DNA from: Sisyra terminalis
Taxonomy: Eukaryota; Arthropoda; Insecta; Neuroptera; Sisyridae
Length of the DNA stretch: 64,000 nt
Assembly: GCA_958496175.1 (NCBI GenBank)
Contig: OY292278.1
Location: 13,950,001-14,014,000 of the forward strand
Reading direction: 5' to 3'
Position numbers and translations under genes: made by a program. This document shows positions 1 through 11,102 of the stretch, piece by piece (position 1 is the first letter of the stretch; each line of letters begins with the position of its first letter). Below the pieces are notes generated by a model. It saw only the letters and a list, made by a program, of their open reading frames with translations, had not been told where the DNA came from and made no database searches.

Positions 1-590
1 TTCCGTTCCATCAAATGCACAGCACAAACTTTCTGGTCATTAATCGTGGTTTGATGACCGTTTCATTGCTTCATTGCTCTTTTATCACAATATTTTTTTC
101 TCAATCTTATATGTGACCCATTTTTCATTCCCAGTTACCAACTGTAGAATGAATGGGTTGATTGTATTCCGTTAGCCAAAGCTTTGCAGATAAAAATTCG
201 ATCTATCATTAATTTTGGTAATAATTGGTGTGGCGCCCAAACCTCCGAATTCATCTTGAATATTGTGTAATTGATTGATACTGTTTTATGATTGATATTT
301 AACTCCTGGGTGATGTTATGACTACTAACATGCTAGTCAACTTCGCTTATTTTTGTCGATTTTATCGTATTTTTTGGCAACAAAACTTTTTGTAAAGGGT
401 GCAATTTTATCTTCAAAATATCCGAACGTAATTGATGATACCTTAATTGCACATAATTAGCTGTTACAGTAGAAAGTTCACGAAAACAATTTACAATTTT
501 AGCCACCTGACATTAATTTTGGCTTTTATCAGGGAAAAACTGTTAAATGTACCAAAGTTTTTCTTTGTTGGCTTCCTTTTTTGATGCCCT
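1..590 (-). pseudogene. mariner-family transposase remnant, cut by window edge
   Basis: The minus strand, read across several frames, gives a recognisable mariner transposase from its N-terminal helix-turn-helix towards the first catalytic residue. Blocks seen in order: 'NITQELNINHKTVSI' (HTH, like TTxELAEELNISHKTV), 'VWAPHQLLPKLMIDRIFIC' (like VWVPHELxxxNLxDRIxIC), 'LVTGNEKWVTY' (like VTGDEKWxxY) and 'DQKVCAVHL' (like xxKVLLCVWW). The intact enzyme cuts and pastes the element at TA dinucleotides. The first catalytic Asp is Asn here (codon on the + strand at 127-129), and frameshifts and stops break the frame, so the copy is dead. The C-terminal half lies outside the window to the left. I could not find the terminal inverted repeat on the right side. 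Confidence 0.8.
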
Positions 591-2537
591 GTAACTTAGA
601 ACTGAATGGACCAAACAAAAAACAGCAAAAAAAATTATTTAGAGCAAAACGTCACCTTGAAAATGAACTTTAATCTAAAATCTAAAATTGTTTGATCGAT
701 ACTTAACAAGATATCGTTCAATTCTAATATTTAGTGAGAAAATAATGGATTTTTTTTTCACCAACTTAATATAATCACCGAAAATCTCAAATTTGAATAG
801 TATAATTTTGCATTAAGACGTAAGTATAGGATCTACTGAACCGGAACACGAGTAAGTATACTTTAAGTATAAACTATACCAATCATAAGTAAATATCTAA
901 TAATTTTCCAATAATTATCAAATTTGATACATGAACATATTAGCATAGTATAATATAGATTTTAAACTTTTCGAATTATCATCAGGAACTATTTGGTCCT
1001 CATTATGAAGTTAACCTGAAATCCCAAATACTTTAATCAGCCTCTGAGTACAACCAAAATGTTTACCCAAACACAAGAACACCATGTGGTTTCCCAATCC
1101 GATTTTTTTATCACGACAAAATCAATCTAATTAATACAAACCAGAGATTTGAGTTTTTTTCCTGTTCGTTAAGATTGGATGTTACACCCTTACATAGGGG
1201 TTGTCGCCAGGTGAAATAATGGAATTAGTTTGTCGTGGCGAGTCTCAATCAGCACGAACGACCCACATGGGACTTGCTTCGTATTTAGAGACAAGTCATT
1301 AAAGTTGAATTAAAACTAATTACAAATATTCGGCGTTATTATCATTGAATTTATTAAAGATTCACTGCTTGAGACAATGATTACGGCTTTGTTGGTTTTA
1401 TTGGGGAGAACGACACGCTAGAGTCCACTTCTTGCTTTTTCATTGTCGGAGAAGAGATTCCAATTACGTTTCTATTGTGTTTAAGAGTTCGTTTTGTTGG
1501 AAAAATAATATTGTCTTCAATAATAATTCGCTTTATTTGGCATTTTAAAGTCAACTTGACCTGAACGCTGGATAAACTTGCGGATGTAACTTTAATTGTG
1601 TACAAAAAGATTAGAGGAATTACTCTTAAATCCTCAGCTTAATTGTAAATGTTAGTTTTAAAACACAAATATCCCGAATGAAAAAATACAAACAAAAACT
1701 CATTTTTAACGGTTTTGCTGAACAAAGTTTGGGAAAAGATATGCGGGAAATGAAAGTAACGTAGATAGAAGGTTCTATTAAAATTTTCTAAGCTTACGCT
1801 ATTATATATTCTACATGAAAATTGATAACAAATTTTATACATCACATACTTAAATAATTATTGAAATTTATCTTTTTAATGTGCCAATTTAAAGTCGTAC
1901 ATTTTTAATTCCCTGTTTCTCTATAATTTTGCCGGCGTAATCAGACATCTGAGTTGCATCGAGTGAAAATGTTCAATTTCCCCATCATTGAAAATATATT
2001 CGATTGCCGGCCAAATTCAGGTCACGAGACTACATTAATTAAAGGACATCATTAATGCTGCATCCATTACATTTCTAATTATAGTCAAAGAATTCGGTGA
2101 TTTACATAAAGCGGAGAGAGCTTTTGCGTTACGACTCTAACGCCGTCTGCTGTTGACAGTTTCAAGAATAAATTTCACAAAAGCTCGCATTTGAGAGAAT
2201 AGTTATTTAGCGCTAGAGCATAAAAAAAGAAAGATTTCTTTCAAATAAATTTACTATGCTCCTGTTTAAATATATGTTGAGCCATTTATTCAAACGAAAT
2301 AAACAATTTTGAAGTTGGTGTCGTACTTAGTCGGTAACGGCTGGAAGTTCTACTTACGTTTTAATAAAATATTTTTTTTAATTTTTTTCCCCGGAGGATT
2401 CCTTTATAATAATATGCAACTTTAAGAATTTACTATTGTTTAGCATCATTACAGTTTAAAAAATTATAGAATAAATAATAGGTGACGAAAAAACTATCCA
2501 GAAACCAGTTAATGAAAAATTAAGAAGAATTTTTTTT
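591..2537. other. no recognisable gene, about 1.9 kb
   Basis: AT-rich sequence with only short frames (a 74-codon and a 68-codon frame on the minus strand at 1381-1605 and 1639-1845) that show no domain. Around 1150-1290 and 1930-2170 the base composition is less AT-rich and no repeat copy is visible elsewhere in the window. These parts look single-copy. Confidence 0.5.
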
Positions 2538-3055
2538 TATTATTATTTATTTATTATTATTATTTTACTTCCAGTAGGAATTCTACAGAGATGCAAAGCA
2601 TCTGTACATAGAACTGGAATATTACAATTGTAATGTAATGCAATGTACCATTGCATGTATTTAAATCAGTTTAACAAAGTTAAAAGATACAAAGTTAAAA
2701 CAGAATTATCAATAGAGTAAATAAATATAATTTTAATTTAAAATTAAATAATGTCAGTGTTTAGTCACTAAAGGTATCCATTGTGCGTATTAATATTTTC
2801 CTCAGTTTTTTTCGCCTAAAACTAAGTGTTTTAAGATGGTTGGGCAATTTATTAAAAAAATTTATCGCAATAAGATACGGATTTTTAGTGCTGATGGTCT
2901 TCTTGGTTTTAGGCAGCGTTAAAAAATTAGATCTAGTTTCTTTATTCTTATTATTATATTGGGCTTTACACTCATGATAGTAGTATGTTAAAGCATTTAT
3001 GATAAATGATTCCTTGATACCAAGGGGTATATCAACAATACTGCGTGAGATGAAA

Positions 3056-4507
3056 TCTATACTAATATATAAAATTCTTACGTCTGTCTGTACATTTCGA
3101 TTTTAAACCAAATTTTAGGGTAAATATTTGTTTCAAGAGGCCCTTATTCCAAATTTAACATTTTTAAAATTTTTGTTTGTCTGTCTGTCTGTGTGTCCCG
3201 ATTTAACTAAAGAACAGAACAACCGAATTTTATTAAATTTGGTATTAAGATACAAAACAATTTCCCGCAGACTAAAGACTACTTATCATTCCAAAAAAAT
3301 AATAAAAAAAGGTATTCCCTAGGGATGAAAAAAGAAATTTTTACACTAGACAGGTGAGTTATGTATCATTGGAAAAGTAATTTAAATTTAGAAAATAATC
3401 TGTAAAAATATATTTAGTTGAACTGATAAAATGCACAGTAAATTCATTTTAAATTTTGAAAAATTGCCTCTTTGGAATATAAACCTTTATATATATAATC
3501 ACCTAGTCGATGTTAATAGCGTAATGGCTTACGTATCTAACATTCTGATGTTCCTGAATTTAAAGACGGGGGTTCGAATCTAACAGCAAACTTTTTTTTT
3601 CTTTCTTTTTTACAAAATTGTTGTAAATAGACCCTTAGAGTTGCTCAATAAGGAAATATAAAAGAAAAAAAGTAATAAAACTTAAAGTAAATACGTTTTT
3701 AAAACCGAAATACATAAAATCCTATATTTATATATTCCCTTTGACTGATGAAATTTTAATATTCGATGTATTCCTTTTAAGAAGTAGACATCTGATAAGA
3801 CTTTTTTTTTGAAAATTCATACCCTAAAAGAATAAAAGGGGTGATTAAATTTGTATGACAACATGTAGAGTTAATCAACAATCGAAATTTTAAATTTAAT
3901 AAGTGTAGTAAATAAATAAATAATTAATTAATAATAAGTTTCTATTTTTGTTATATCATTTTAACTACAGCATTTAAAATAACGTCATTTCACTTAATTA
4001 GTATGAAAGTTTAGGTAGTAGGTACTTATACCAAATACCAAAGAGGCAGTTTTTAATTTTTGTTTGTTTTTCAACAATCAAACTTTTTTAAAATCTAATT
4101 TTTAGGAACCAATAATTGTGACCTGGAGCAATTATTTAACATTAAGGGAGCAATTTTTTGTCATATATTTCATTATTAATCAAAAAATTAAATCTTCGAA
4201 ACCAACTTTTCTTCGGTATTTAGAAAAATTTGAAAATCAATTATTGTAATTGGATATAAATAAAATATTTGAATTTCCTTCCACGCTTCATTCATTCATC
4301 ATTATACACAACTATTTTATTATAAGTAACAGATTATTAAATTTGTCTTTTTAAAATTGACAAAATAGTGTTTTTAAGTATGATTATGTTTTTTGTAAAA
4401 GAATTAAGAAAAATAATAATTTTCATATGCCACTATAAATAGCAAATTTAAAAAGAAAATATAATCTACACCTAAGTTACGCAGACGAAGTCGCGGGGAT
4501 CAGCTAG
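3056..4507 (+). mobile_element. non-autonomous Helitron (Lep1-like)
   Basis: The element starts with TCTATACTAATATATAAA and ends with an imperfect hairpin region followed by GGGGATCAGCTAG. It is flanked by A on the left (3055) and T on the right (4508), which is the Helitron rule (5' TC, 3' CTRR, insertion between A and T). Joining the flanks reproduces the uninterrupted LINE copy at about 41,330-41,360, so both borders are fixed by an empty site. No Rep/helicase frame is present, so the copy is non-autonomous. It holds a (TCTG)n stretch near 3179-3194 and a tRNA-like segment at 3517-3600. Its last 220 bp match 18,040-18,251 and 35,400-35,556. The part at about 3860-4270 matches 61,520-61,950. 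Confidence 0.88.
3517..3600 (+). other. tRNA-like Pol III promoter remnant inside the Helitron
   Basis: An A-box-like TAGCGTAATGG (3517-3527) is followed 43 bases later by a B-box GGTTCGAATCT (3571-3581) and a run of nine T (3592-3600) that would act as a Pol III terminator. The spacing is that of a tRNA gene. The sequence does not fold into a convincing cloverleaf by eye and lacks a clear acceptor stem, so it is probably a tRNA-derived SINE head or a decayed tRNA captured by the Helitron, not a functional tRNA. Confidence 0.5.
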
Positions 4508-4912
4508 TAATTAATAAAGCGTTTTTAGATAGTAGTCAATGGCCTGAGACTATTTTCATAAGCCTCACCTTATGCAATTATGCCATAACTGATTATATTT
4601 TCAAATAATCCATGATAAATAGTTTATAAAATATGAATGAAGAGTACCTTTTTTTTTTTGTCAATTCATAGATATGTGAGTTCCATTTCATGTGCGCATC
4701 GAAAATTAGTCCCAGATACTAACAATTATCTACTCTTATAAGTTCAACATTATTTATTTTAAAGTGGAAATTATCAGGAATACAATCAATATAACTACTA
4801 AACGAAATATACGTAGATTTATCTATGTTGAGAGACAACTGATTTTCACTTAACCAATTGTCAACTTTGATTAACTATCGAGTTAAAATAAGGTTGACTT
4901 CAGCCCAAGTCA

Positions 4913-6600
4913 AGTATTGCCCGAGCAGAGTATATTATTCAAAGACATTAAAAAAATCAAAGGAATTATTTTTTTTCGTGTACCTTTTTATTGGAATGTG
5001 GCTTTAATTGGTAGAACATTTACTTAAACAAATCTGTCAAAGCTCATAATATCTTTACAGCGATAAAAATATTTGTTTTGACAGACGTTTACAAAATAAA
5101 TCCATCACAAAGCATGAAATTTTCAATCTTAGCCTATCAATCATCATTCAATGCAGTGAACTTCTTATTAAATTTTCTCAAGTTATCGATTCTGATTTTT
5201 TCTTGTTCCTTTTTCCAGCTGAGTTTTCATCCTATATTAATTTCCCAATAATTTTTATGATATTAAAAAAATCTCATTAAAAATAATAAAAAAATATGTT
5301 CCCATTTAAACCGAAATAAGAAAAACATCTTTGACATATAAGTATAACCCGAATCAGTTGAGTTATTGTAAAGCTTAAGACGCGTAATTTTCAGAGTTGG
5401 TTTCAAGTGGCACTCAATAAAAAGCTCAATTTCATGAAAGCTCACATCAAGTCAAGGCAATAATTCTATTTTTATCCGAATATTTTGATGCTTCTCATTT
5501 AACAAAACGCTAGATAGAAAACTGTAATTTATTCGGTTTAAATGATAAAAATAAATTTGATTTTAAGCGTCCAAGTTAAACTTCCATACACGGATGGCAA
5601 CATGGTACGTGTTGGTACTCATTTTTCAACTTTTTTCTGTTTAAAAAATACAATACGAATTTGGATAAAAGTTTGTTAATAATAACCGGATTGAAATTGT
5701 TGGAAAAATATTTATTTTTTTAAAGCGAATGAAAACAAAACGATCTAAATTAATTACATTAACGAGATGTAAATCATTTAAATGATTATAAGCCCTGAAG
5801 TGATTTGTTTGTTAAAATTATTTTTTTATTATAAACCAAATATAATTAATAAAATCAATCAATGGGTTATCACAGCAATTATTTCATCATTGAACGTCGA
5901 GCTTAATAATTTTAACAATAATGGTTTTCAGGTAGTTAGTACGGAAAAAACGATAACCCATTTATTTAAATATTCATAAAATAATACACGGAATAAAATA
6001 TTGATAATTTCAAATGAAAATTTAAATTATTGGGAAAAATTGCTTTTTTAAATCTTAATAAAAACAATTAATATAATCTGAAAAATGAAAGTTATTTCTA
6101 CTTCGATTTAATTTTTTTAATATCCATTAAAGTAAAATGCTGTCAAATTATGGGCCTTAACTTTAAGCTCAAAAGCTTTTATTTTGTGCCATTTCAATCA
6201 TTTAATTTACATTTTATTTTTGGATTCGACTTTCCAAAAAAAAAATATATCTATAACGAGAACCAGAAAGTAATATTGTTTCTATAAACATATATTATAT
6301 TAAGTGTACCGGATAGAAAATTTGTTTTTTTTTTATATTCAATTAAAACACAAAATTATGTAACAACTTTTGATTTTAAATCAATGATATAATCAGCCTC
6401 AATATTATCAATAATGCAAATTTTTAATGCCAAATTACTAAAAACCAATTGATTACTAAAGTAAATATCAAAAAATTTCATTTTGAACATCATTAATGCT
6501 GATTAATACGTTCAATTATTATACCACTTGGTAAATGTTGAAACCATAAAAATAAATATAAATTCGATAGAATAACTTTGAATGATTAAAGTGGGTACAG
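4913..6600. other. no recognisable gene, about 1.7 kb
   Basis: Very AT-rich sequence with 60- and 65-codon frames only. No transposase or RT motif is seen in any frame and no copy of this stretch was noticed elsewhere in the window. Confidence 0.5.
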
Positions 6601-7661
6601 TAGGGTGTCCGTTATTTCCCAAATAGATTTTTTTACAGCGATCGCCCCCTGAATTTTTAATTTAAGATATAAAAAAAATTATCCAATACAATTAAGCTCT
6701 TAATTTCTTGATTAAACCGTGCCGGAATCATGTTACTTTTACCATTAAAATAACATGGGATTATTTGACTTTTTACTTTTAATTTTTTTCTCAGAAACAA
6801 ATGGATGAAAAGATTTACAATTCAATTATTCTGACGTAAAATTTAACGCTCTATAAAAAAGGTGTGTTGTCAATTTTCGATTAAATCACTCTATTAAAAT
6901 TTATTCAACATTTAACTTTTTAACGACAAATCATTCGACTATAGGCTAAATAAAAATGATGTTGACTACAAGTTCTAAGAAATTTCTCATAGATAGCGTC
7001 AGGTGAAATGGTAAAAATTCTAATTTTAATTGAACTTTTGTCGATAATCTCATTAATTAGTATGAAATTCACTTCGTAGGTACAAAATATTAATTAAAGT
7101 ACGTTAATTTATCCTGGATAAAGTGAATTTCATGACTATAGCGAATTCGGATCTTATGTCACCTGTTTTAATTGTCAATAAATGATTTTTTTGTTTAATT
7201 TTCAATTCGAGCCTTAAAATTAACACCAATAATCACTAGCGCTCTAAAGATAATAATTTTTATCTTCTCTTCCAGTGATTTTATAGTTAAAAAAATAAAA
7301 AAGAGCAAAAAGCTGAAAATATTGCAAGATTTATATTAGGCACAAGTTCAATGTTGAATAACTTTAAATGGAGTGATTTAATCAAAACTTCATAGGAGAC
7401 CTTTTTTGTAGAACGTTAAATTTTACGTCAAAATAATTTGACTTTAAATCTTTTCTTACATTTGTTTCTGAGAAAAAGAATTAAAAGTAAAAATTCAAAT
7501 AATCCCATATTATTTAAATGTTAAAAGTAACATGATTCCGGCACGGTTTAATCAAGAAATTAAGAGCTTAATTGTATTGGATAATTTTTTTTATATCTTA
7601 AACTAAAAATTCAGGAGGCGATTGCTGTAAAAAATCAATTTGGGAAATAACGGACACCCTA
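6601..7661. mobile_element. TA-flanked foldback element, about 1.06 kb
   Basis: The ends are TA-GGGTGTCCGTTATTTCCCAA and its inverted counterpart TTGGGAAATAACGGACACCC-TA. The element proper is 6603-7659 with a TA target duplication. The inverted arms extend about 330 bp inward from each end (roughly 6603-6930 and 7350-7659) with moderate divergence. A smaller internal inverted pair (GAAATTCACTT near 7065 and AAGTGAATTTC near 7120) sits at the centre. There is no coding frame, so it is a MITE or foldback mobilised in trans, plausibly by a Tc1/mariner-type transposase given the TA duplication. Its arm contains a module (TTTTTTGTAGAACGTTAAAT and relatives) also present in the foldbacks at 19.2-20.5 and 45.7-46.6 kb. 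Confidence 0.85.
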
Positions 7662-9169
7662 GATACATGCTAAGTAAAGTATAGCAATGCTCAAGTAGAA
7701 TCAATGTAAAATAATAAGTTAATTTTCTGGAACTTTTCCGATTTTCTCATTAAAATTTTCATGGTAGTTGCCTCATAATAAAATATGTTCATTTTATTCA
7801 TTCGATGTTCTTCAAGTAGCCGTTCTTTCCGTTTCACTGTGCGAATAATATCAAGTCCGGATATTTAATTAACTTTTTTTTTCAACAATGGCAAATGCAG
7901 AAAAAAACTTATTTTAAACGAACGCTTGCTATGCTTTTAGAACAATTCTCTCGAGTTTCCTCTGGTCTGCAGATGTGGGAATACAGTGATGGCTTGAAGC
8001 TATGGATTTCTTCCGTCTACATTCCTATCAGATGTGTAGTGCTATCGTATATTTGATAGCATTTATTTCATGTTAAATTGTTTCTGCTTGTGTAATTTGC
8101 AAAACAGGTGTATCTGTTCAATAGCATATGCCGAGATATTCAAACACACATAAAGCAAACAATAAATTAGATTTAAATGTAAATTTTAGATTCGTTTGCA
8201 AAGAAGAGCGTGTTTCATATTTTCACGGTACAATATATTAGGATTACGAGCTGCTGTTTTCGTTTTAATAAGTTTTCTAAGTAAATTTCATTCAAATATT
8301 ATGTTTAGTTTAAGTTGGTGTGATTTGCGAGTGGAACAAATACGCTCAACTAATGTCTGCTAAATCAAAATTTTAATTATCAGACTTCAGTCGAGACTTT
8401 CCACATATCAACTTAATTAAATTGCGAATTTACAATCGAATTAATTAACAGGTCGGGACTTATTTAACTTTTCTAATCACACAACTTTGATACGAAAAAG
8501 AACAATGTTTGAATTAAACCAAGTGAAAAACGGAAATTTCTACAGACATGAGCTTTACAATGACGGATAGATTTGAGGAATTTTAACACTTGAAATGTTG
8601 TGTGGGTAGATTCTTTTGTGGATAGTTTTAAGACATTGATTTTCCGAAAGGTTTTTCACGTAGACACGGATTTTGGTAAGCTTTTGAACTGTGAGCAAGT
8701 TTTAGCAGGAATTAAAACCTCCTGATGGGCTTAGCAAATCCTTAGGATGCCTTTTGGTGGTTAACCCTTGTTGGAGTCAAGCCACTGGAACGTGAATGAG
8801 GAAATATTTTATTAATGGAAACGAGAGAGTCTTATTTGAATTTCAATATAATTGAAACACAGAAATAGTACATGAGTGTACTTCACCGTGCGATGTTAAT
8901 TAATCAATTACCACTAAAAGATATCAGGTAAGGTAACTTGCAAAAGTTTTCAAAATTTAATTACTCTGAAAAAATAAAGAAATTATTTTAGGCACAGTTT
9001 AAAAAAAATATACAAAAACACACGATATTATCAGAAACGTTATTCTTAGAAAGAAAAAACTTAAACTTGTATACAAGTTATTTAGTTTATTCTCCTATGA
9101 ATCCTATTTTTATGTTTAAAACATATTAATGTAGGATACTAAGTTTAGCTCGATATATCCATAGTAAAA
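7662..9169. other. no recognisable gene, about 1.5 kb
   Basis: AT-rich and apparently single-copy. No open frame of note, no conserved protein motif and no RNA gene were recognised. Confidence 0.5.
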
Positions 9170-9889
9170 TACACATTGGCCTCGTATAACACGGTTATAT
9201 AGTTCCACAAAAACTTTCTGTAATACAAATCCGTGTTATACAAGGTATGAAGTTCATAAAAAATAGGGTTGGCGTTATAGTAAAATCCAAAAATTGACTT
9301 ATTAATTAAAAAAACTTTTATTTCTCATTTAGCTATTATTTTAGTGTAATACTACGAGGATTAAATATTTTATACCTACTATAATACATTGTATGTATTA
9401 GTGGGCGTTATAATTCACAATTCTCGTGGTCAAAGGCAACGTATTAGAAATGCATTGGAAATTTGAGTGCATTATTTTTAATAATATTTTTGTTAAGAAG
9501 GCTTGACTCCAATATGAATTTAATTTAATATTTTCCATGGAAACTTGAACTTCATATTATTTTCAGCATTGAATATATTTTGCAAATTTAGAATTGATCT
9601 AAAATTTATTTTTTCTTACGAATTAAATGATAAATAAAAATTTGTATGGACCTCTGGCGTTATTAGGTGATAATGCCCTTGGTATGTAAATAACTATAAT
9701 AACACAAAATATAATATAATTTCTCTTAATCGTAATCACATATTTTTGTATGGATTTTTGTATAGTCTTCTTTTTTTCAGATGAAAAAGAATTCTTAGTA
9801 TGTACTTCATTAAGTTCATGAATATCAAAAGCCATACATAAATAAATAAATATAATGTAGCATTCATTCTTAATCGCTATCCTTTAGTA

Positions 9890-10975
9890 TAAATTTTTTG
9901 TGGTTTTAGCCTTCAAAGGATCGGTAATAAGCGGTTGTCTGCTGCTAGCATTTAAATCTTTACGAATTTCCTTATAAGATTCCAAAATCTGTTGTGATTT
10001 TTTTTTGAAATTCGAACTCCTTTTCAGTATAGGATCCTTTTCAATATTTTTTTTTAATTTTAATAACTTTTATTTAGCTCTAATTTATGGTCTTATTTAT
10101 AGTTTCTTATGTGAAATACGTAGCTTTACTGTTTTCTGAGTCATTAATTGTAGTAGATTCATTCAAAATCACATTTAATTCTTCGTTCAGCAAATGATCC
10201 ATCAATATCTCTTAAATATCATTGATGTCAATACCATTAAAACCACGATATTTATTGTCCATTGGTATTCATCTTCAATTGGTGGTAAAACATTTTCTCT
10301 GGAGATAACTTCTGGTCAAAGCTTATACCAAGAATTTAAGGTTGATTGTTTTATTTTTTTAGCAGATGCGGAAACAATTTCAACAAAATTTTGATTAGAA
10401 ATATTTTTCCTTGCTTGTGAAAATGTTAAAACTTCACTTGGATTGATATTTTCTACTATTTTTTCAAATGTTCGACAAGTTTAATAAGCTTTAAATGTTG
10501 AAATTATATTTTGGTCTAAGGGCTGGATTGTAGATGTAGTGTTAGGACAGTGGTCGGGAAACCTGGGTAAATTACCCCAAATGGGGCGAAAATAATTTTT
10601 TTTGGATAGTAAGGAAATTTTGAAGTACTTTTATCAAACATGAAGCAATATCATTTTTCCAAAACCTATACTACAAATATGTAAATGTAAATTAATTCAA
10701 TAAATAATGTTTATTTAAAATTTGCATTGATTATATTTATTTCAGAAAGGGGGGGGATATTGACTTACGCAAAAATATTTTGGGGTAATGGTTAAAAAAG
10801 TTCCCCGACCGCTGGGTTAGGAGGAAAAGATAATATTTTAACATTAGGATACTTTAAATCTTGCGAATGTCCTGGCAGATTGTCCAATAATAATAAAATT
10901 TTAAAATCCTGATTCTTGATTTTCATATAATCTTTTGCATTAGGTAAAAATCAATTGTAAAACCAACATTATTTA
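9890..10975 (-). pseudogene. Tigger/pogo DDE_1 transposase, C-terminal half, broken
   Basis: Minus-strand translation gives 'LLLLDNLPGHSQDL' (second catalytic Asp of DDE_1, retained), then 'NVKILSFPPN', the hAT insertion, then 'TTSTIQPLDQNIISTFKAY', 'QSTLNSWYKL' and, near the end, 'LESYKEIRKDLNASSRQPL'. These match in order the usual Tigger/Jerky blocks (LLLDNAPGH, VxFLPPNTTSxxQPLDQGVIxTFKxxY, KPSTLNxCWxKLWP and the C-terminal QxxITxFF tail). The frame is open across long stretches, with a few stops and shifts. The first catalytic Asp and the N-terminal HTH/CENP-B region are absent. In the cell the intact protein would bind element ends and catalyse cut-and-paste transposition. Confidence 0.85.
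10540..10822. mobile_element. non-autonomous hAT element nested in the Tigger transposase
   Basis: The element runs from CAGTGGTCGGGAAACCT (10,548) to GTTCCCCGACCGCTG (ending 10,814), with hAT-style inverted ends beginning CAG and ending CTG. The 8-bp flanks are TGTTAGGA (10,540-10,547) and GGTTAGGA (10,815-10,822), a 7/8 target-site duplication. The interior is 267 bp with no coding frame and includes a G-run near 10,748-10,755. Removing the element and one flank copy rejoins the transposase as FPPN-TTSTIQPL in frame. The insertion is therefore younger than at least the Tigger coding sequence. Confidence 0.9.
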
Positions 10976-11102
10976 TTTAATTCATTTATTTTCTGATATT
11001 ATGTTATAAAAAGCGTGTTATTTAAAAATGTACCACAATTTATATATCTGTGTTATATAAAATAGTCTTATATTAAACCATGCCATACAAGGCCCAAGTG
11101 TA

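Larger units (their letters stand above)
2538..4912 (-). mobile_element. CR1-like LINE, 5'-truncated copy 1, split by a Helitron
   Basis: This is a non-LTR retrotransposon on the minus strand in two blocks (4912-4508 and 3055-2538). The upper block reads almost openly as the end of the reverse transcriptase domain and its C-terminal neighbour, with 'KVDNWLSENQLSLNIDKST', 'YLGLIFDAHMKWNSHIYEL' and only two stops. The lower block is the 3' region; it ends in a TAA/ATT microsatellite tail (2538-2566 on the + strand) as CR1-type LINEs often do. The 5' end is truncated near 4912, just after the 'AEVNLILTR' segment. The same sequence occurs at 40.9-42.7 kb in a longer copy. The interruption at 3056-4507 is a Helitron that inserted later. 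CR1 assignment is inferred from motif style, not from a tree. Confidence 0.82.
9172..11100 (-). mobile_element. Tigger/pogo-type DNA transposon, internally deleted
   Basis: The left terminus reads CACATTGGCCTCGTATAACA and the right terminus, inverted, CACTTGGGCCTTGTATGGCA. They are imperfect inverted repeats of at least 23 bp, each bordered by TA (9170-9171 and 11101-11102), the target duplication of this superfamily. A second CGTGTTATACAAGG block at 9228-9243 forms a subterminal hairpin with the end. Between them lies the C-terminal half of a DDE_1 transposase on the minus strand; the N-terminal DNA-binding half is missing, so the element has lost an internal segment. A 267-bp hAT element is nested at 10,548-10,814. 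Without it and one target copy the element is about 1.65 kb. Confidence 0.85.

Noticed and set aside
3481..3600. Functional tRNA gene at 3.5 kb
   Set aside because: A and B boxes are present but no acceptor stem or convincing anticodon arm could be drawn.
3739..3780. CTGATGA near 3745 as a hammerhead core
   Set aside because: No GAAA core and no paired stem II follow.
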